From: Phellopilus nigrolimitatus
Taxonomy: Eukaryota; Basidiomycota; Agaricomycetes; Hymenochaetales; Hymenochaetaceae
NCBI GenBank assembly: GCA_021029095.1
Contig: JAJOHG010000002.1
Location: forward strand, 868,001 to 932,000
DNA: 64,000 nucleotides
Reading direction: 5' to 3'
The notes below the pieces were generated by a model. It was not told the origin of the DNA. It saw nothing but the letters and a program-made list of their open reading frames with translations, and ran no database searches. The translations under genes and the position numbers were made by a program. Positions 36,717 to 54,155 of the stretch are shown here, piece after piece (the stretch's first letter is position 1; each line of letters opens with the position of its first letter).

Positions 36717-37414
36717 CGCGGAGCTCTCGGATACCCAACTTCGACAAATTGTTTATGATTTAAATAATTTAACTTCATGCTCCTCTCGTTTTCAAATCCA
36801 TTGAACATGTTCAGAAGGTATCTTCGCCCTTGGCCGTGAGTTCCAGCCTTCTTTTGATCGGTCGTTCAGCTGCCCTCCTGCTCGACCACCTTCCTGGCTA
36901 TTGGCCAATTCATACGTGTGTAACATGCGTTGGCTTAGATTTCTACGTTGCGGTGGCTTTTGGTGACTTCTCTGTAGCTTCTCTGACATATTCCTATGAA
37001 GATGGGATCGCCGTTTTGCTTCTACAGCAACGAACTCTTTAATCCCATTTTCCGCCCATAATTTTCTGGCTGTGTTTCTACTGTCCTCGCAATAATTATT
37101 TGTGCAAGTTGGTATCTTCCCGCAGCATGGCCAACTAGCACATATGTCGAGCAGCTAAAGAAAACGTGCCATCAGATGGCTCACTTCCGCTGAAAACGTC
37201 AGGATGGATCTCAGATCTGTTTATGCATCCCTTCCTGATTGCTCATTCAAAACGTTCCGAAGTCCAAGGTGATCCCCGTATGTATTGAATTATTACATCA
37301 TGAACAGGAGTAAAGTAAAGTACAATTGTCTGGGCACATCAGCAAAATAAAACCGTTCAGCAAAGATATACAGTCCATAAAGATGCGTGGTGAATAAGTT
37401 AACAATGAAGCGCT

Positions 37415-40400
37415 TTAAGCGGAGGAATCTGACTCCCAGCCCGCGTTCGCGAGGGTCGGAGACGGTCCGGTAACAGGGACGGATGACAGGAAGTCCGAAT
37501 GCAAAGGGCCGAGGGTATGCGGCTTTATCTTAGGGTTGAGAATATTGGATGAGCGTGTGTCTTGGGTGTCGCTTGATTGAGATGATTGAGATGAAGGAGT
37601 AACGGTATCACGAGGGCCATCCTCGTTATAACGCACAGGCGATCCCACAGGCGCGTTTTGCGCCGATGTTGTGGAACTGAATGTGACTTTGCTCTGGAGA
37701 AGGTAGAGGTTTGAGTCCGAGGGGCCGGGGATTATGACATCCTGCATGCGGAGTGAGCAAGAATGAATCAACGGAGAAAACAAACGCGTTACCTCTTCAC
37801 CCGACGATGCGTCGAAATCATCGAAGACGCTCTTCCTCACTTGAGATTCAAAAATTCGTGCAGAACGAGCGGAAGTGGGCGTGCGCTCAACGGGATTGTC
37901 CGTGTCCTCTGGCTGGGTAGGGGAAGGTGTGGGGGTGTGTTTGCGGCGCTTTCGCTTAGGTGACATTGGCTCACTGGGCGCCAGAGGGTTTAGTTCTTCA
38001 CAATCGGGATCTGCTATCAGCGCTGGCGGCGCCCAGACACGCTTCGACAATGTTAAGGGGCTCGGTTTCGCGATGAGACCAAAACTTTTGAAGGTGGAGA
38101 TCGTCAGTCTCTTCGGCAAACGAGCAGTGTCTTCCGCGTCGTTCTCATTCTCCTCATCATCATCAGAGTTCGGCGGCATGTCATGACTGGTCTCTGTGCT
38201 CTCCACAACTTCTGGGGTACTGCCATTGTTCTCCGGCGTAGCGGGATGTTCGTCGGATGTGCCCTCATCCGTGTCGTCGTCGACAAGAGTAGGCGTACTG
38301 TCTGATGAATGCGTCGAGCGTACTGGACTGGTCCTCCAGCGTGAGACAAGCATGGGGTTCGGGCGCATGTTCAGCAATCCTGTACGCCTAATTCCATCGC
38401 CCACAGGAGGAAGAGAAGGTAACGCAGGCCAGAATGTCTTATCACGACGGTCGTCACCATCATCATCCACAAGTCGCTCTTCAGCAGGACTGATTACACT
38501 TTCGTCCGTCGCACTTGGCCTTCCTCGTTTACGGCTAGACGAGATAAGAACGGCGTTCTCGGGCTCGGTATTCTTCTTCTGACTATTCCTAGAAGTGCGG
38601 CCAACGGGTCCATGCAAAGGAACGTCTTCGATGCCTTCAACTTTCACTTCAGGTTCATTGTGCTGGCGAATCTTCATGCTCGGCACACGAGTTCTTCCGC
38701 TGAAGCTGGAAATGCTCTTTTGCGGACTGGCAGGCGAGGCACTGACCTTCTGCCTCTTAGTACCCCGTGCGCGCTCAAGCTCGACCTCCGGCTCCTTCTC
38801 CCTGCTTCGCTTGAGTTGGGCCAGTCGTGCCGTCTTAAGTTTGTCATCAACCGTCGAGATAGAAGCGTGCTCCGAAGGCGTATTCTCTCGAGTGGAGGAA
38901 TAACGAGACCCTGGGGTCGGATTACGCTGAGGCCACGAGGCACGGTAGATTGCATAGTGTCTTTTGCACCTGTAGATTTGGATGTTTGATAATTAATTGT
39001 TAGTCATCCTTGTTCAAAAAGAACGCACCTAGTACACTCTTCTTTGAATTCTCTCGCCTTCCCTTTCCGCGAGGTTTCCGCGTTGTCCGCAGACAATGGC
39101 GTCAGGCAAGTGGCGCACGAGGGTACGGCTGGGACAATTTCTTGATGCGAAGATTCCTTCTCTGCTTTCTCCTTCTCTGCCTTTGCTGCCTTCGCTGCTG
39201 TCGCCGCTTTCACTGCGAGAGACGGGCGTCCACGAGCAGCAAGTTTCTCAACTGCTTTGTCCACCGCCTTAACCTCGACAGGCAAAGGGTGCTTCCGTGG
39301 CCTACCTCGTGGCCTCGGACCGTTTGGTAGAGTAAAGGCCGGCACCGAATCAGACTTGCGCAGGCGGAGCGAAAGCCTAGGCGTGTCTGATGAACTCGAT
39401 GAAGCGCTCGGGTGAGACTGAGTTGGCGGGGCAGAGCCGCCGCCAAAGGGCGGTGTCTGGAGGTGCGAAATGCTACTAGACAATGAAGCTTCTCTCGCCT
39501 TCTGGCCGCGTGTCGTGATCACGGATTTGAAAGAGGCCCTCGAATTGACATCCGAATCTGTATTCGTCTGAACTGATGAGGCTTTGAGAGGTCGACCACG
39601 TTTCGGTTTCGTGCTTATCGACAAGCTATCGCCCGACTCAGTCAAGTCAATCACATCGTTCGAAGACGTCGACGGCATCGAAGGTTCAGAAATTTCAGTG
39701 AGTGTTGTCGTTGCCACACTACCATCCCGAGCCTTCGCCGCTAAAGGAGGGTCCTCATCGTCATTTTCGTCGTCGCTTTCGTCGCTGTCATTCTGCTGCT
39801 CTGGAATAACGAGATAAACGCCTCGGCGGGTTCTCCGTTCATTCAAGTTCACTTCCTGCTTCCCTTCTTCCGAATCTACTGAAGCGGCTGAGGACGTGTC
39901 GGAATCGCTTTCGTTTTCGCCTTCAGATTCGTCATTATTCGACGATGAAGGGTCGTCACCCTCTGTTTGGGGTGCGTACCCTCCTTTCCCGCGACGTTCA
40001 CACGTCTCACAAAGGCAATGACGATTGTTTCTTCCAACTGAAGAAAAGTCATACAATCAATGAGCCGCCACAAATGTCAAAAGAAACAGCGACTTACAAT
40101 AACCGTCTCCATAATGAGCAGTCAGCTCCTGACCCACGACGATGGGTTTGATAGCTCGGAAAGTTATATAACGACCATTCCGAAAGAGTTCGCAGTTGTT
40201 ATCACAGTCGTGCTGTACAAAAAGGTTAGTTTCAGCGATCCAAATGCCAAATCACCATCATTAGGACTAACATTCACGAAACGAGCAGGGCCCAAGAAGA
40301 GATGGTTCTTCTTCAATTGTTTAGAGTGAATAACACTAAAATCCCGACGCATCCCACCATCGCTGCGTGACCCAGCTCTTTTCAGCTCTTTGTCTTCCTC

Positions 40401-41144
40401 CTCCGTCAAATCTGCCATCGAGCCCTTCAACTCCGCGATCAGGAAGCCCGGCTGCATCGGACGCGTCGCGACGATGCACAGTTCGTTCTTTCCAGTAATT
40501 CTGGAGTAGCGGGATGTTTGAGCGATTTCAATCGACCCAGTAGGCAAGTACAATTCCAGATAGCGGGAAGCGTGCCTGTCGGGTGCGGTTAGCGAGTAAG
40601 CTCTCTGGGAACAGTGGGAAGCAAAACACACGTGGCAAACGCGTTAATTTGAGGTTGTTCGTATTCTTTGATGAAGTAGAGGACCGATGGGAGCCTGGAG
40701 AGAAGTATTCGCGTTAAGCGAGACGCGACGGAAAGGGGTACGTATACTCACTCGAGCAGGTCATTCACGGCCTGCTTGATCGCCACCGATCCAGTTTGCC
40801 GCGCAGATATGAGCTAGAAATAAAAACGCGTCCCATTCAGCGCTGAACCGAACGACAAGACGGGAAGCGAGCATCGAAAGACGTACTCGCTGCACAATAT
40901 TGAGAATGAACGTCGTATGTGTCTTCGGCAAGCGGCGAAACGGGTCCATCCTGTGCACAAGCATCGGCGTGGGGGCGTCGGGGTCCAAACCCAGGCTACC
41001 AAGTTTCTCGATGAAGAGATGGCTGAGGTAGTCGTCGTCGCGTGCGAGGTCGCGCATATTCATGTTCTTCGTGGGCTTCCAAAAGACGCGGCCGTGTAAG
41101 GCAGACAGCTGCTCAGCAGCGGGGGAGGGCTTCTTGCGTGCCAT
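37415..41144 (-). CDS. Set9/Suv4-20 histone H4-K20 methyltransferase
   Basis: SET-domain enzyme that methylates histone H4 lysine 20. Start MARKKPSPAAEQLSALHGRV; the N-terminal helical part has LARDDDYLSHLFIEKLGSLG and YEQPQINAFATHASRYLELY. The SET domain follows: GKNELCIVATRPMQPGFLIA, ELKGSMADLTEEEDKELKR, RRDFSVIHSKQLKKNHLFLG, PARFVNHDCDNNCELF, GQELTAHYGDGYF and GRNNRHCLCETCERRGKGGY. The NHDC and YGDGYF motifs bind cofactor and substrate, and the Cys cluster closes the fold with a C..C zinc site. The long C-terminal tail is Ser/Asp-rich with several AT-hook-like GRP cores (RPRGRPRKHPLP, KRGRPLKAS, RKRGRPSATD) that could hold DNA. A second Cys pair (CTRCKRHYAIYRASWP) occurs near 38990-38940. 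Confidence 0.95.
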
Positions 41145-41920
41145 ATCGCCGGCGGCGAAAGTGGAGGCGTCGACGTGAGGGTACGCGACGACGAGAGGGG
41201 GCAGCGAGCGGCGCGCGTGGTGACAGCAGAAAGAACTTGGGAGTGTGGTCGTTTTTCGTCATGCGGTTTATACGGCAATGGCCGTCTAGCCACTGCCGGA
41301 TTGGGAAATGGTTACGTTATACATACGTGATGGATCTGCTACGCCAAAACCACAAAACGACAACGACCACTACCACATTCCTTGTCTCACATACAAAATC
41401 ATATGTAAATCAAACATTCCAGCTTTGACTATGTAGTCAAATGATCGCCAAATTCTCCACATTCAATAATTGAGAAATTCAACGACAAAAGCACAATAGA
41501 CAATAATGTGCTTGTCGTCCTTGTCTAAATTCTCCTACTTTTGAGTTCTGACAAAACACCGCCTTGGTCGTCGGCGAGACGCGACTTGCGACAGCTTTTG
41601 ATCTGCCCTTTTATGAGTGCATCAACGCTTGTAACGGACCACAGCTCTTGTAATAAGCCACAGCCACTGCACAGCTGCACTGCTGATCCAACGCACAACG
41701 CTTTTCAAAATAAGACTTTTCTTGTTTCCATGTTCTACTCTAAGAGGAGTCTAATGCCCATGATTGATTAAACCGTCTGTGTTGAAGTCAGGCCCGGTAG
41801 CTAAGAAGAAGAAGAAACGTGGCAAATGGTAGGTCTCCCTACTGCAGGCGTTGCGTGGATTCCAAGAGAAAAAGGCGAAGTGGGGTATATCGACACAGAC
41901 ATGCTGATGTTGGAGCTTCA
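41145..41920. other. intergenic; no gene seen
   Basis: Lies between the Set9 start and the end of the UGP pseudogene. Near 41150-41260 is GC-rich leader or promoter sequence; 41300-41560 is AT-rich. Nothing coding is supported. Confidence 0.5.
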
Positions 41921-44312
<2,392 letters not shown>

Positions 44313-45422
44313 GATGGGCGAGGACAACGAAGACGCGAGGTGAGGAGGAGGAGAGGGAAGAGTTCTGGGAAGCCAAACTAAGCCCTCTACCTCGATTTAT
44401 TATCCGAACCGGTCATGTTAGCGACGCGTGCGCACGCGTTGCAGATCCATGTGGCTCATGATCGTTCTGCTATTCACCACGTGCAGGCAATGTAACTATG
44501 TCAATATGCAATATGCAATTGGGAGCTTTTTTTTTTTGGGAAGTCTCTACAAGCTTCTCGTTTCAACCACGCTTTACAAGCTCTGCCTTGTCTTGCGAAA
44601 TTCTGCGCTGGGTTCGCAGAGCAATGGGGTCCGAAACGGCATTCAATACCGTTTTCTTTTTGTACCCCTGGCGCGCGGGCGACTGCCCTGAGAACGGAGA
44701 ACGTATATATTCATCAGGTACAAAGCACTCAGAGCGGAAAGCCTAGACGGATGCTTGAGATCATCATCAAGAGTAGAATGCGTCAGAACGAGCACACCAG
44801 AACGATCAGCGTAAATTTGCATCCAGCCCCTCAACGAACGTTCTTGAAAAGATTTGACGATGTCGCTAGGATCTCACAATACATGTGGTCATATAGCAGG
44901 AACGATCCTGAGAATCTAGTTTACCATGCACCAGGTTCAGACGCCTTCCATGTGTTATGTTGAATTCCTTCGCGGAGAACTCTGAGCTTATGCAACTCCT
45001 TCTGCTAGAAGTCGGCCAAGCTTGATGCCCGAATATTACTAGGAGTGTTCTTCACACTGTTAGCGTCGAAAGCATAGAATCATGGCACAATAACACTCGT
45101 TTGTACTTTGACGAGCTCGAGTGTTAAGGAACATGGATATTTCGAGAAACGTCCTCAGTAAAAATATATTCGAATACAGAATGAAGTGAAAGTGTCAGAG
45201 TTCCCTAGTAGGCATATTCAAGAGCATCGCTTTAAGTTCTTTCGCAAGCTGAAGCATACACAGTAGATGAATAGCAAGAGCTTCAAGCCTGCGAGGAATT
45301 TGGCGCCACAGTACAGAGCGGAGATTCAACTACTTCCAAATCGGGAATATTGCTGAACCTTATTTACGGGCAATCATCACAGACTTTCTCTCCTGTAGTC
45401 CTTCTCCTCAAGACCGCCGACC
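44313..45422. other. intergenic; no gene seen
   Basis: Separates the UGP pseudogene and eS8, whose 5' ends face each other. Contains a T9-10 run near 44527-44537 and AT-rich sequence. The eS8 promoter should be in the last few hundred bases; CTCTCCTGTAGTCCTTCTCC just before 45420 resembles the pyrimidine-rich start of ribosomal protein transcripts. Confidence 0.5.
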
Positions 45423-46402
45423 ATGGGTGAGTTCCGCTCGCCGTCGCTCGTCACCTGTCCGCCTGCAGTGTTGATCACCTCCCCCGTCAGGTATTTCCCG
45501 TACGTCAAGACACAAGCGCTCCGCGACCGGCGCCCAGCGTGCACACTACCGCAAGAAGAGAAAGTTCGAACTCGGTCGCCAGCCTGCCAACACGAGGCTC
45601 GGCGCGAAGCGCATCCACAGCGTCCGCACCCGTGGTGGCAACACCAAATTCCGCGCCCTCCGTCTCGACTCGGGCAACTTCGCCTGGGGTTCGGAGCACG
45701 TCACTAAAAAGACGAGGATCATCGGTGTGGTGAGTGCTTTTCATGGAGGAACATCCCGACGTATCGATATTATAGATGCTGAGATTGTGTACGATTTTCC
45801 TCTCCCATCGCAAAGGTCTACAACTCGTCGAACAACGAGCTTGTTCGCACAAACACGCTCGTAAAGGGCGCTATCATCCAGATTGATGCGACCCCCTTCA
45901 GGCAGTGGTACGAGTCGCATGTACGTTACCATTCTTACTTTGTATCTCTCGGCAAGTTTCTAATATAGCGCGCGCATGTACAGTATGCGCAACCCGTCAC
46001 CCACAAGGGAGTGAAGACTACTCAGCCGGCTGAGACTGAGGAGGAAAAGAAGAAATCGAACCATGCCCAGCGCGCCCTTGAGGAGAGGAAGAAGGGTGAG
46101 CGTTTTACGATAGATTTTAAATTTCCGTCTAGGACTTAATTTTCTATCCGTTACTTCAAAGACGCTAAAATCGAGCAACCACTCGTGGCGCAGTTCGGTG
46201 CTGGACGTCTTTACGCTACCGTTTCCAGCCGGCCTGGCCAGTCAGGTCGTGCTGATGGATACATTCTCGAGGGCAAGGAGCTCGAGGTACGTTCCGCACC
46301 ATCATCTATGCTATCGCAATATTCACTTATTCGTTCCTGTGCCTTCAGTTCTACATCCGTAAGCTCAGGACAGGCAAGCAAAAGCACGCACACGCAGCGT
46401 AA
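45423..46402 (+). CDS. RPS8: 40S ribosomal protein eS8
   Basis: Small-subunit ribosomal protein. The first exon is only ATGG, followed by donor GTGAGT; after the intron it reads [20 protein letters not shown] and [20 protein letters not shown], then [20 protein letters not shown] and [16 protein letters not shown]. Next come [49 protein letters not shown], the basic [46 protein letters not shown] and the end [17 protein letters not shown]. All conserved eS8 blocks are intact; length is about 205 residues. The short first exon and several introns are usual for ribosomal protein genes in these fungi. It sits between the two UGP copies on the opposite strand. Confidence 0.96.
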
Positions 46403-47553
46403 ATTCTGTTCTCTGCTTTCTTCTTCCTCTGGAAGCGTGTACTTGTTTGGTTACGTTGGGCGGGTCTCTCCAAATATGCATTTACTTCGCTGTGTTATGT
46501 TTTCGATATGTAGTACGAAGATATGCCCATCACTGTCTAGCCCGCATGACTGACTGTGCAATACACTCCCTTCCGTCTCGCAAAAATACTGAAATTGCGG
46601 AAAAAAATATGCCTGTGTTCGATGCCCTCGAATCCAGTATCGAGACTTATGAAGCTTCGAAGGATTCATTTGCGAGCTTTCCGAACGCTCTTGTTTCTCT
46701 CGACTGCGCGCCCCTTCGGAATTTCGTACATACGGCAGTCACACTTCTCCAAAAATGTCGCGCAGCACATGGTCCGTGCGCGCCTCACCACATCTATAAA
46801 AGCGCGCCGCTCTCATCTTGAGCACCTCATACTTACCTTGACGGCGCATTCCCCTTCACGTCTTGGGCGTGTGGGCCACGGAGGCCACCCATAGCACGGC
46901 GACCCTGTCCTCAGGGGGCCTCTCTGGTTTGTATGCGGTTTATGCTGCATGCACTGTCTAAATATTTTCCTGTCCCACTTCGGCCCTCGGGCTGGGTGGG
47001 CTCACTCTTTTTGCCTCTTCGGTGCTCTAACCCTAACCATACTATATGCATAGTTACATATATGGAATAATGCATTCAAAATTGGTACCACCGGAAGTGT
47101 ATTATTTTAACCAGAATTAAATTCAGGACTTAGTCAATCTTCCTGAAATGCAAAGTATGATACAGACTGTTTCGGACGACCAAAACAACTTAGACCCTGC
47201 GGTTCGCGTTTCGAGTTCAAACCCGTTCATCAGCATTTGACATTTCATTTCAGACGAAGACCGACAAGCCACCGATACTCGGCAAGTACTCATAGAAATA
47301 CCGCACAAGTAATCTAATCAAGCTCAGGGCATGTATGATTGCGAGAAGCACAAAAGAATAGGAAGGAGACGGTAGACAGCTTGAATATATATGTAGAGTG
47401 CCAGAGCGCCGTGCGCCTTCCACTCCGCGAAGTATTCCATGCATGTATGTACGAGCGAGTTTCAGACTTTATTAAAAAACCGGGTTTCCCCGCCTCGAAA
47501 GGTAGCAAATGCGAAAATGCAGCAGGAGAGCGTAATGCAAAGAGGGTGAAAAT
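46403..47553. other. convergent 3' region; no gene seen
   Basis: Tail-to-tail spacer between eS8 and the intact UGP. Frames near 46447-46890 lack domains. A GC-rich patch around 46850-47010 contains short inverted words (GTGGGCCACGGAGGCCAC). TAACCCTAACC near 47027-47037 resembles telomere repeat but has fewer than two units. Confidence 0.5.
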
Positions 47554-49612
<2,059 letters not shown>

Positions 49613-51421
49613 AATGCTGGGGGCGTGTATGAGTTTTTGGTTAGCACGAAGAGCTAGTGCAATGAAGGAAGGAAGGAAAGGATGGAGGAGGAAGGGGCAA
49701 GCGCGAGTCGAGGGTCCCGATATGCAATGCGATGATGCGTGACGCCACATCGTTTGGCTCCGATTACGTCAAGGAGCGCCCTTGAACGTGCTCAACGATG
49801 GCGACGGCCGACACGACCGACGAGCATGACGAGAGGGCGTAGAGGAACGAGGAAGGAGAAGGAGAAGGACGTACCGAGAGATGGTGGTGAAAGAGGAAGA
49901 GGAGGATGGGGATACTGGGGACTTTGGGAGCTGGACGAAGCGGTGACGTTTTAACGGGGGACGAAGAGTGAGGACGTGTTGAGAATCCGGAGATGAGACG
50001 CTGGCAACAGACTCTGAATCTTCACAAATCGTGTCGCACTCTCGGATCGATCGAGCAGACTTTGTGCGTGCGCTCTGAAGCGACGAAAACTGGGTCGATG
50101 TACTCGATGAGGGACCAGGCCCAGCTTTTCCGAGTTCTTCTTCCCCTCTCACTCGCAGCCCATATCCCTCTCGTGCGTACGCACGTGTGCTCGTCATCTC
50201 CAGCATCTTTTATCTCGTCGTTGCAACCGGAAAATAGAGGTAGGTAAACGGGATGGAAACCGCGCCGGTCGCTTAGTAGTACTCAATCGTCTTATAATTT
50301 CACGAGCCGCGTTCTCTCGCTCTCGTATCGTCCGCCGTTCTCGTTATCGTCTTCGTTCTCGTTCCCTCGCCGCCCATATTAAGCCGTTTTTCATCGAACA
50401 TGTTCCTGTCCTGGCGCTGTGCAGTGCTCCCGAGTACCCTCCGGTCTTTGCCTGGAAGCATTCCACCCGCGGCCGCTCGATGATCGGCTTTGATTCTAGT
50501 CCTGAAGGCCTGAGGCCTGATCGCCCAAACGCTAATCATCATCCAGTCCCTGTTCTCATATGCCTCGCTCTTTCTCATACCCGTCACCAATCTCCCGTAC
50601 ACCCTGGTACGCTCTGGCTCGACTTGATACATTGCTTTTTCTCCTCCTTTTCGTGGTCCAAGCAGACGTCTCTTCCTGAACGCACGGAACCGACCTCTTC
50701 GGTCCGCACTTGGGTGCCCCAGTAGCGGTCCGAATATGAAGTTCAGAAGTGCTCTTCATGGCAGAACTCCGGACGCGAGCTCATCAGGATGCACGGATAA
50801 CTATACTAAAATATCAAATGTAAGAAGACCTCTGATATTTCAAATCAAGTCCGATGGGATCGTGTGGGAAGCTCAGCATGCCGTCGGCATCTTCCTCGCT
50901 AAGCTACAGATCCAAACGCTCGTTTCCTGAACTATTGCATCATTTGTGGCTGGAACGCCGCCTGGGACAGATAATACAACGGCAGCTAATTGACGGGCGA
51001 AGATCGGTACCGTGTTATCACCCTTCGGACTTCGTTTTACAATCCAGGACGTGTCCATTATTTCCCATGTGTACCTTGAAAATAGCTCCGCTGGAGCGTC
51101 TGAGCCAGAGAAAAAAACTCGCGGTGCCTCGCCCTGTTTTTGTGAAAGCATTTTCTCTGTCAAAGAGCATTTTTTCAACTCAACATCAGCCTTCCACAAA
51201 TCTTTTTTGTTCCTGCCATCCATCTCTATGTATATTTATTGAACTGTGTCCGTGTTTATTTATTTATTTATTTATTTCTATTTTACAGCATTGCGGGTGT
51301 TTGTCGTGATTGCTTATGTAATCACAGTTCGTGACTTCGAATCGACCACGTCCATTTTTCAAGAGAAGACGTCCAACAAATTTCCGAACTCAGCGAACGC
51401 TGCCGTGGCTCCCGCCGCCTC
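49613..51421. other. divergent intergenic region, UGP1 / Ted1-like gene
   Basis: About 1.8 kb without a supported gene. TC-rich words (CTCTCGCTCTCGTATCG and similar) at 50310-50380 look like a basidiomycete CT-rich promoter or leader on the + strand. GGAAGGAAGGAAAGGATGGAGG near 49665-49690 is the mirror for UGP1 on the minus strand. Frames around 50850-51310 have no recognisable product. Confidence 0.45.
51255..51277. repeat. (TTTA)n microsatellite
   Basis: About five to six TTTA units lie roughly 150 bp upstream of the Ted1-like start codon. Confidence 0.85.
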
Positions 51422-53745
51422 ATGCCAAAGCTCGCAGGGCCGCTTCGCCCGTCTCGCCTGCTCGCTGTCGTCCCGACGCGCGCCGTCAGCGCGCTCAGGG
51501 CCGTATGGCTCCTCGCCGTCGTCTGGTACGAGCTCGGCGTGTTCGTCTGGAGCGCCTCGGTCTGCCGCTGGCCCGACGCGCCCCTCGTAAAGGTACGTTG
51601 CAAGCGCGCATTTGATACACGCGTGCTTGCGCGTCCTGCGGCTGCTTGGCTCATCCTTGGCTGCCTAGGCTGGCTCCCCAGGCCCGCCGCCGACGCATGT
51701 GCTGCTCGTCGCGGACCCGCAGGTCATCGACGGGCGCTCGTATCCCGGCCGCTCGTGGTGGCTCTCCGTGCTCTCGCAGTTCGCCGTCGACTCCAATTTG
51801 CGCAGGAGCTGGAGCGCCGTTCGGCGCCGGTTTCGGCCGGACGTCGTCGTGTTCCTGGGCGACATGATGGACAATGGGCGGGATGCGTCTGGGGACGAAG
51901 AGTGAGTGCTTTCTAGAAGTCTTGCGCTGTAATAAACTCTGTTCTGTTTTCGAGTCCCGCGCTTTCGCTTATCATGATCCAATAAAAGGATTCGCATTTG
52001 TTCGTCATTGTATAAATATGTATCTCTGACAGTGTTGATTTAGGTACCAAAGATATTATGATCGCTTCAAGTCCATCTTTTCAACGGACCCGTCCACCGA
52101 GGTCTACTACATTGCGGGAAATCACGACATAGGGTAAGTCGCGTTTCCAGCACAAGAGCTCATTATGCCCACCCACGTCCCCGCAGCTTAGGAAGCTCGC
52201 GCGTCTTCTCGCCGCACGCTCGGAAGCGCTACATAGCGCACTTCGGACCGCTTAACTACCAGGTATCCGTAGCGAATCACACGCTTGTCATGCTGGACGC
52301 GCCAGGGCTGGTCGAAGAAGACTACCGGCGCGCGAAGGCTGGCCAGAGCTTCGAGAATTGGCCTGCACCTGCGAACGGCGCCATCAGCTTCGTGAACAAC
52401 TTCGCCAGTGGTAACGTCTATATTCTCTAGTTCATTTAAGTTGAGTGACTGACTTAATTAATTAATATTAAAGTTGGTTCTGAACAGCCTGTCGTGCTGT
52501 TCAGCCACATTCCACTCTTCAGGCCAGATACCGCTTCCTGCGGTCCCCTTAGAGAAACAGGCACAATTCGGCGCGGCGTCGGATATGGATACCAAAACAC
52601 GCTGGGAGGACACACTTCTGACTATATCTTAAAATACTTACGACCAAGCGTGATATTCAGGCAAGCTCCTTTATTTTATTTCAGCGTAGCTTCATCTGTG
52701 TGTATTTACATTGAGCACCGTCTAGCGGCGACGACCATGACTACTGCGAATACGTCCATAGCATCCCCCTCGTCTCCGAAGGGCCGGAGCCCAAAATCGA
52801 ATACGTGCGAGAAGTGACTGTAAAGTCCATCTCGATGGCCATGGGCATCCGACGACCCGGTTTTCAGCTCCTCTCTCTCGCTTCTCCCTCTAATCTCGCT
52901 CCGAACCAGCCATCATTCGCGGACTCGCCGTGTCTCCTTCCCGACCAGCTCGCGATCTACCTAAACTGCTATCTCCCCCTCTTCGTCATAAGCCTGGTCG
53001 TCCTCGGCGTTTCCAGCTTCCGGAAGTTCCGCACGCGGAGACATCGCTCGGGAATCCTCGACGTCACCCCTCCGCTGTCCGCGCGCTCGCATCCCGCCTT
53101 CGGGTATTCAGAGGAGTCTGCTTGGGAGCCGAGGACGCCCACTGGCGTTTCCCAGGCCGGCGAGCCGAGCCCCCAGTCCTCCCTCATGGCCACCTGCGCG
53201 TACCCCGCGCTTCCCGATGGTACCCGCCCCAAACGGCTCCCTGGCCCCGACGTACCGCGCCTCGAACTCCTCAAACTTCTCGGACTTCGACGTGAATTCC
53301 CCGCAGCCCTCGTCCGCGGGTTCGCTGCCGCCCCGGGAATGTTGTCTGCGGCACCGAGCGGGTTTGCCGCGCTGCCCGCCCGTTTACGCGTGTCTGGCCA
53401 CGACGATGATTATTACAACGGCGGAAATGAGGACGACGACGACGACGTCGACCTGATGGCGCCGACCGACGACTCCAACTACTTCTCGTTGACCTCGGGC
53501 CGCCCTGGGCGTCGGCGGCCGCTTGCGTGGGCGTGGACGTGGACGTTCGTGTTCCGCGGGCGCCGCCGGCGGGTCAGCGTGGGCGTCCCGCCGCTGCTCG
53601 CGGAGGCGCTCTGCGGGCGGCGCGCGCGGAGAGGGAGGGTCCGCACCGCAGGAGCGCGGCCAAAATGTATATGGCCGACCTGCTTGCGGCGGCCTGGCCG
53701 CCGGTGCTTGTCTATGTGCTGATCGCTCTCGTTATGTTCCGCTGA
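51422..53745 (+). CDS. Ted1/Cdc1-type metallophosphoesterase
   Basis: Predicted ER/Golgi Mn-dependent phosphoesterase that trims ethanolamine phosphate from GPI anchors (PGAP5/Ted1 group). Start MPKLAGPLRPSRLLAVVPTR, then a membrane span (ALRAVWLLAVVWYELGVFVW). The catalytic domain carries HVLLVADPQVIDGRSYPG, VVVFLGDMMDNGR, VYYIAGNHDIG, PVVLFSHIPLFRP and, across an intron, SGDDHDYCEYVHSIP, the Cdc1/Ted1 form of the GDxHxH motif. MAMGIRRPGFQLLSL follows, then a second span (YLNCYLPLFVISLVVLGVSS). The tail is a long Pro/Ser/Arg- and Asp-rich stretch and ends, in another frame, WPPVLVYVLIALVMFR, a final span as expected. Splice joints from about 53170 to 53660 could not be fixed: two frames are open, so the C-terminal third is uncertain. 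Confidence 0.86.
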
Positions 53746-54155
53746 AATTTAGGTGCTGCTGGGACTCTAGGAAATTTATAGAATGCTCGCTTTCGATCAA
53801 TGCTTTGACTATCAAGGACGCTTACATGTTGGCTTAATATACTCTGTAGTCACCTTCATCATTACAATACCCCATTTTCTTGTTCTCACCTGCACAAAAT
53901 AAATTAAAGAACCATCCAACGAAGACGAGTGATTCACGAAGTCAAACAACGCGTAAACTAAAACACAGGCCTTATAAATTACTGTGAAGACTTTAACGAA
54001 AAGAGAGATTGGGCTGCGTGCTTACAAACATATAAAAATCACATTTGATATGGGGAAAGCTTTCCAATGAACATCTGGCTGAGCACAAGTACAAATAAGA
54101 TTCGAGCCGATAGCGCCACGACTAGAACACAACAACAATACAGAAAAGCGGAAAA
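53746..54155. other. convergent 3' region; no gene seen
   Basis: AT-rich spacer between the Ted1-like and BSD genes. AATAAA near 53898-53903 may be a poly(A) signal for the + strand gene. Nothing else is supported. Confidence 0.5.

Larger units (their letters stand above)
29443..37414. other. 8-kb gap without a supported gene
   Basis: Both strands show many short frames but none with a known domain, and I could not chain them through consensus introns as I could elsewhere. Composition is AT-richer and codon-like periodicity is weak. I found no long terminal repeats, reverse transcriptase or transposase motif by eye. Parts may be old, decayed transposon or pseudogene sequence. The segments that stand out are a possible exon at 34802-34894 (-), a frame at 35763-36251 (-) ending in a hydrophobic WFLLTLVLLISLWYNIFV, a 240-codon frame at 31263-31985 (+) of no recognisable type, and a polypyrimidine tract at 36654-36716. 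Confidence 0.5.

Noticed and set aside
47027..47037. Telomere-like TAACCCTAACC
   Set aside because: Fewer than two full units, inside a normal intergenic spacer; the similar TAGGGTTAG near 57063 is a single unit. Both are expected by chance.
47200..47225. tRNA T-loop-like GAGTTCAAACC
   Set aside because: No acceptor stem, D-arm or anticodon arm could be folded around it.
52805..53722. Separate gene at the end of the Ted1-like gene
   Set aside because: The frame begins with the last part of the phosphoesterase domain (REVTVKSISMAMGIRRPG), which continues the upstream exon; it is the same gene.
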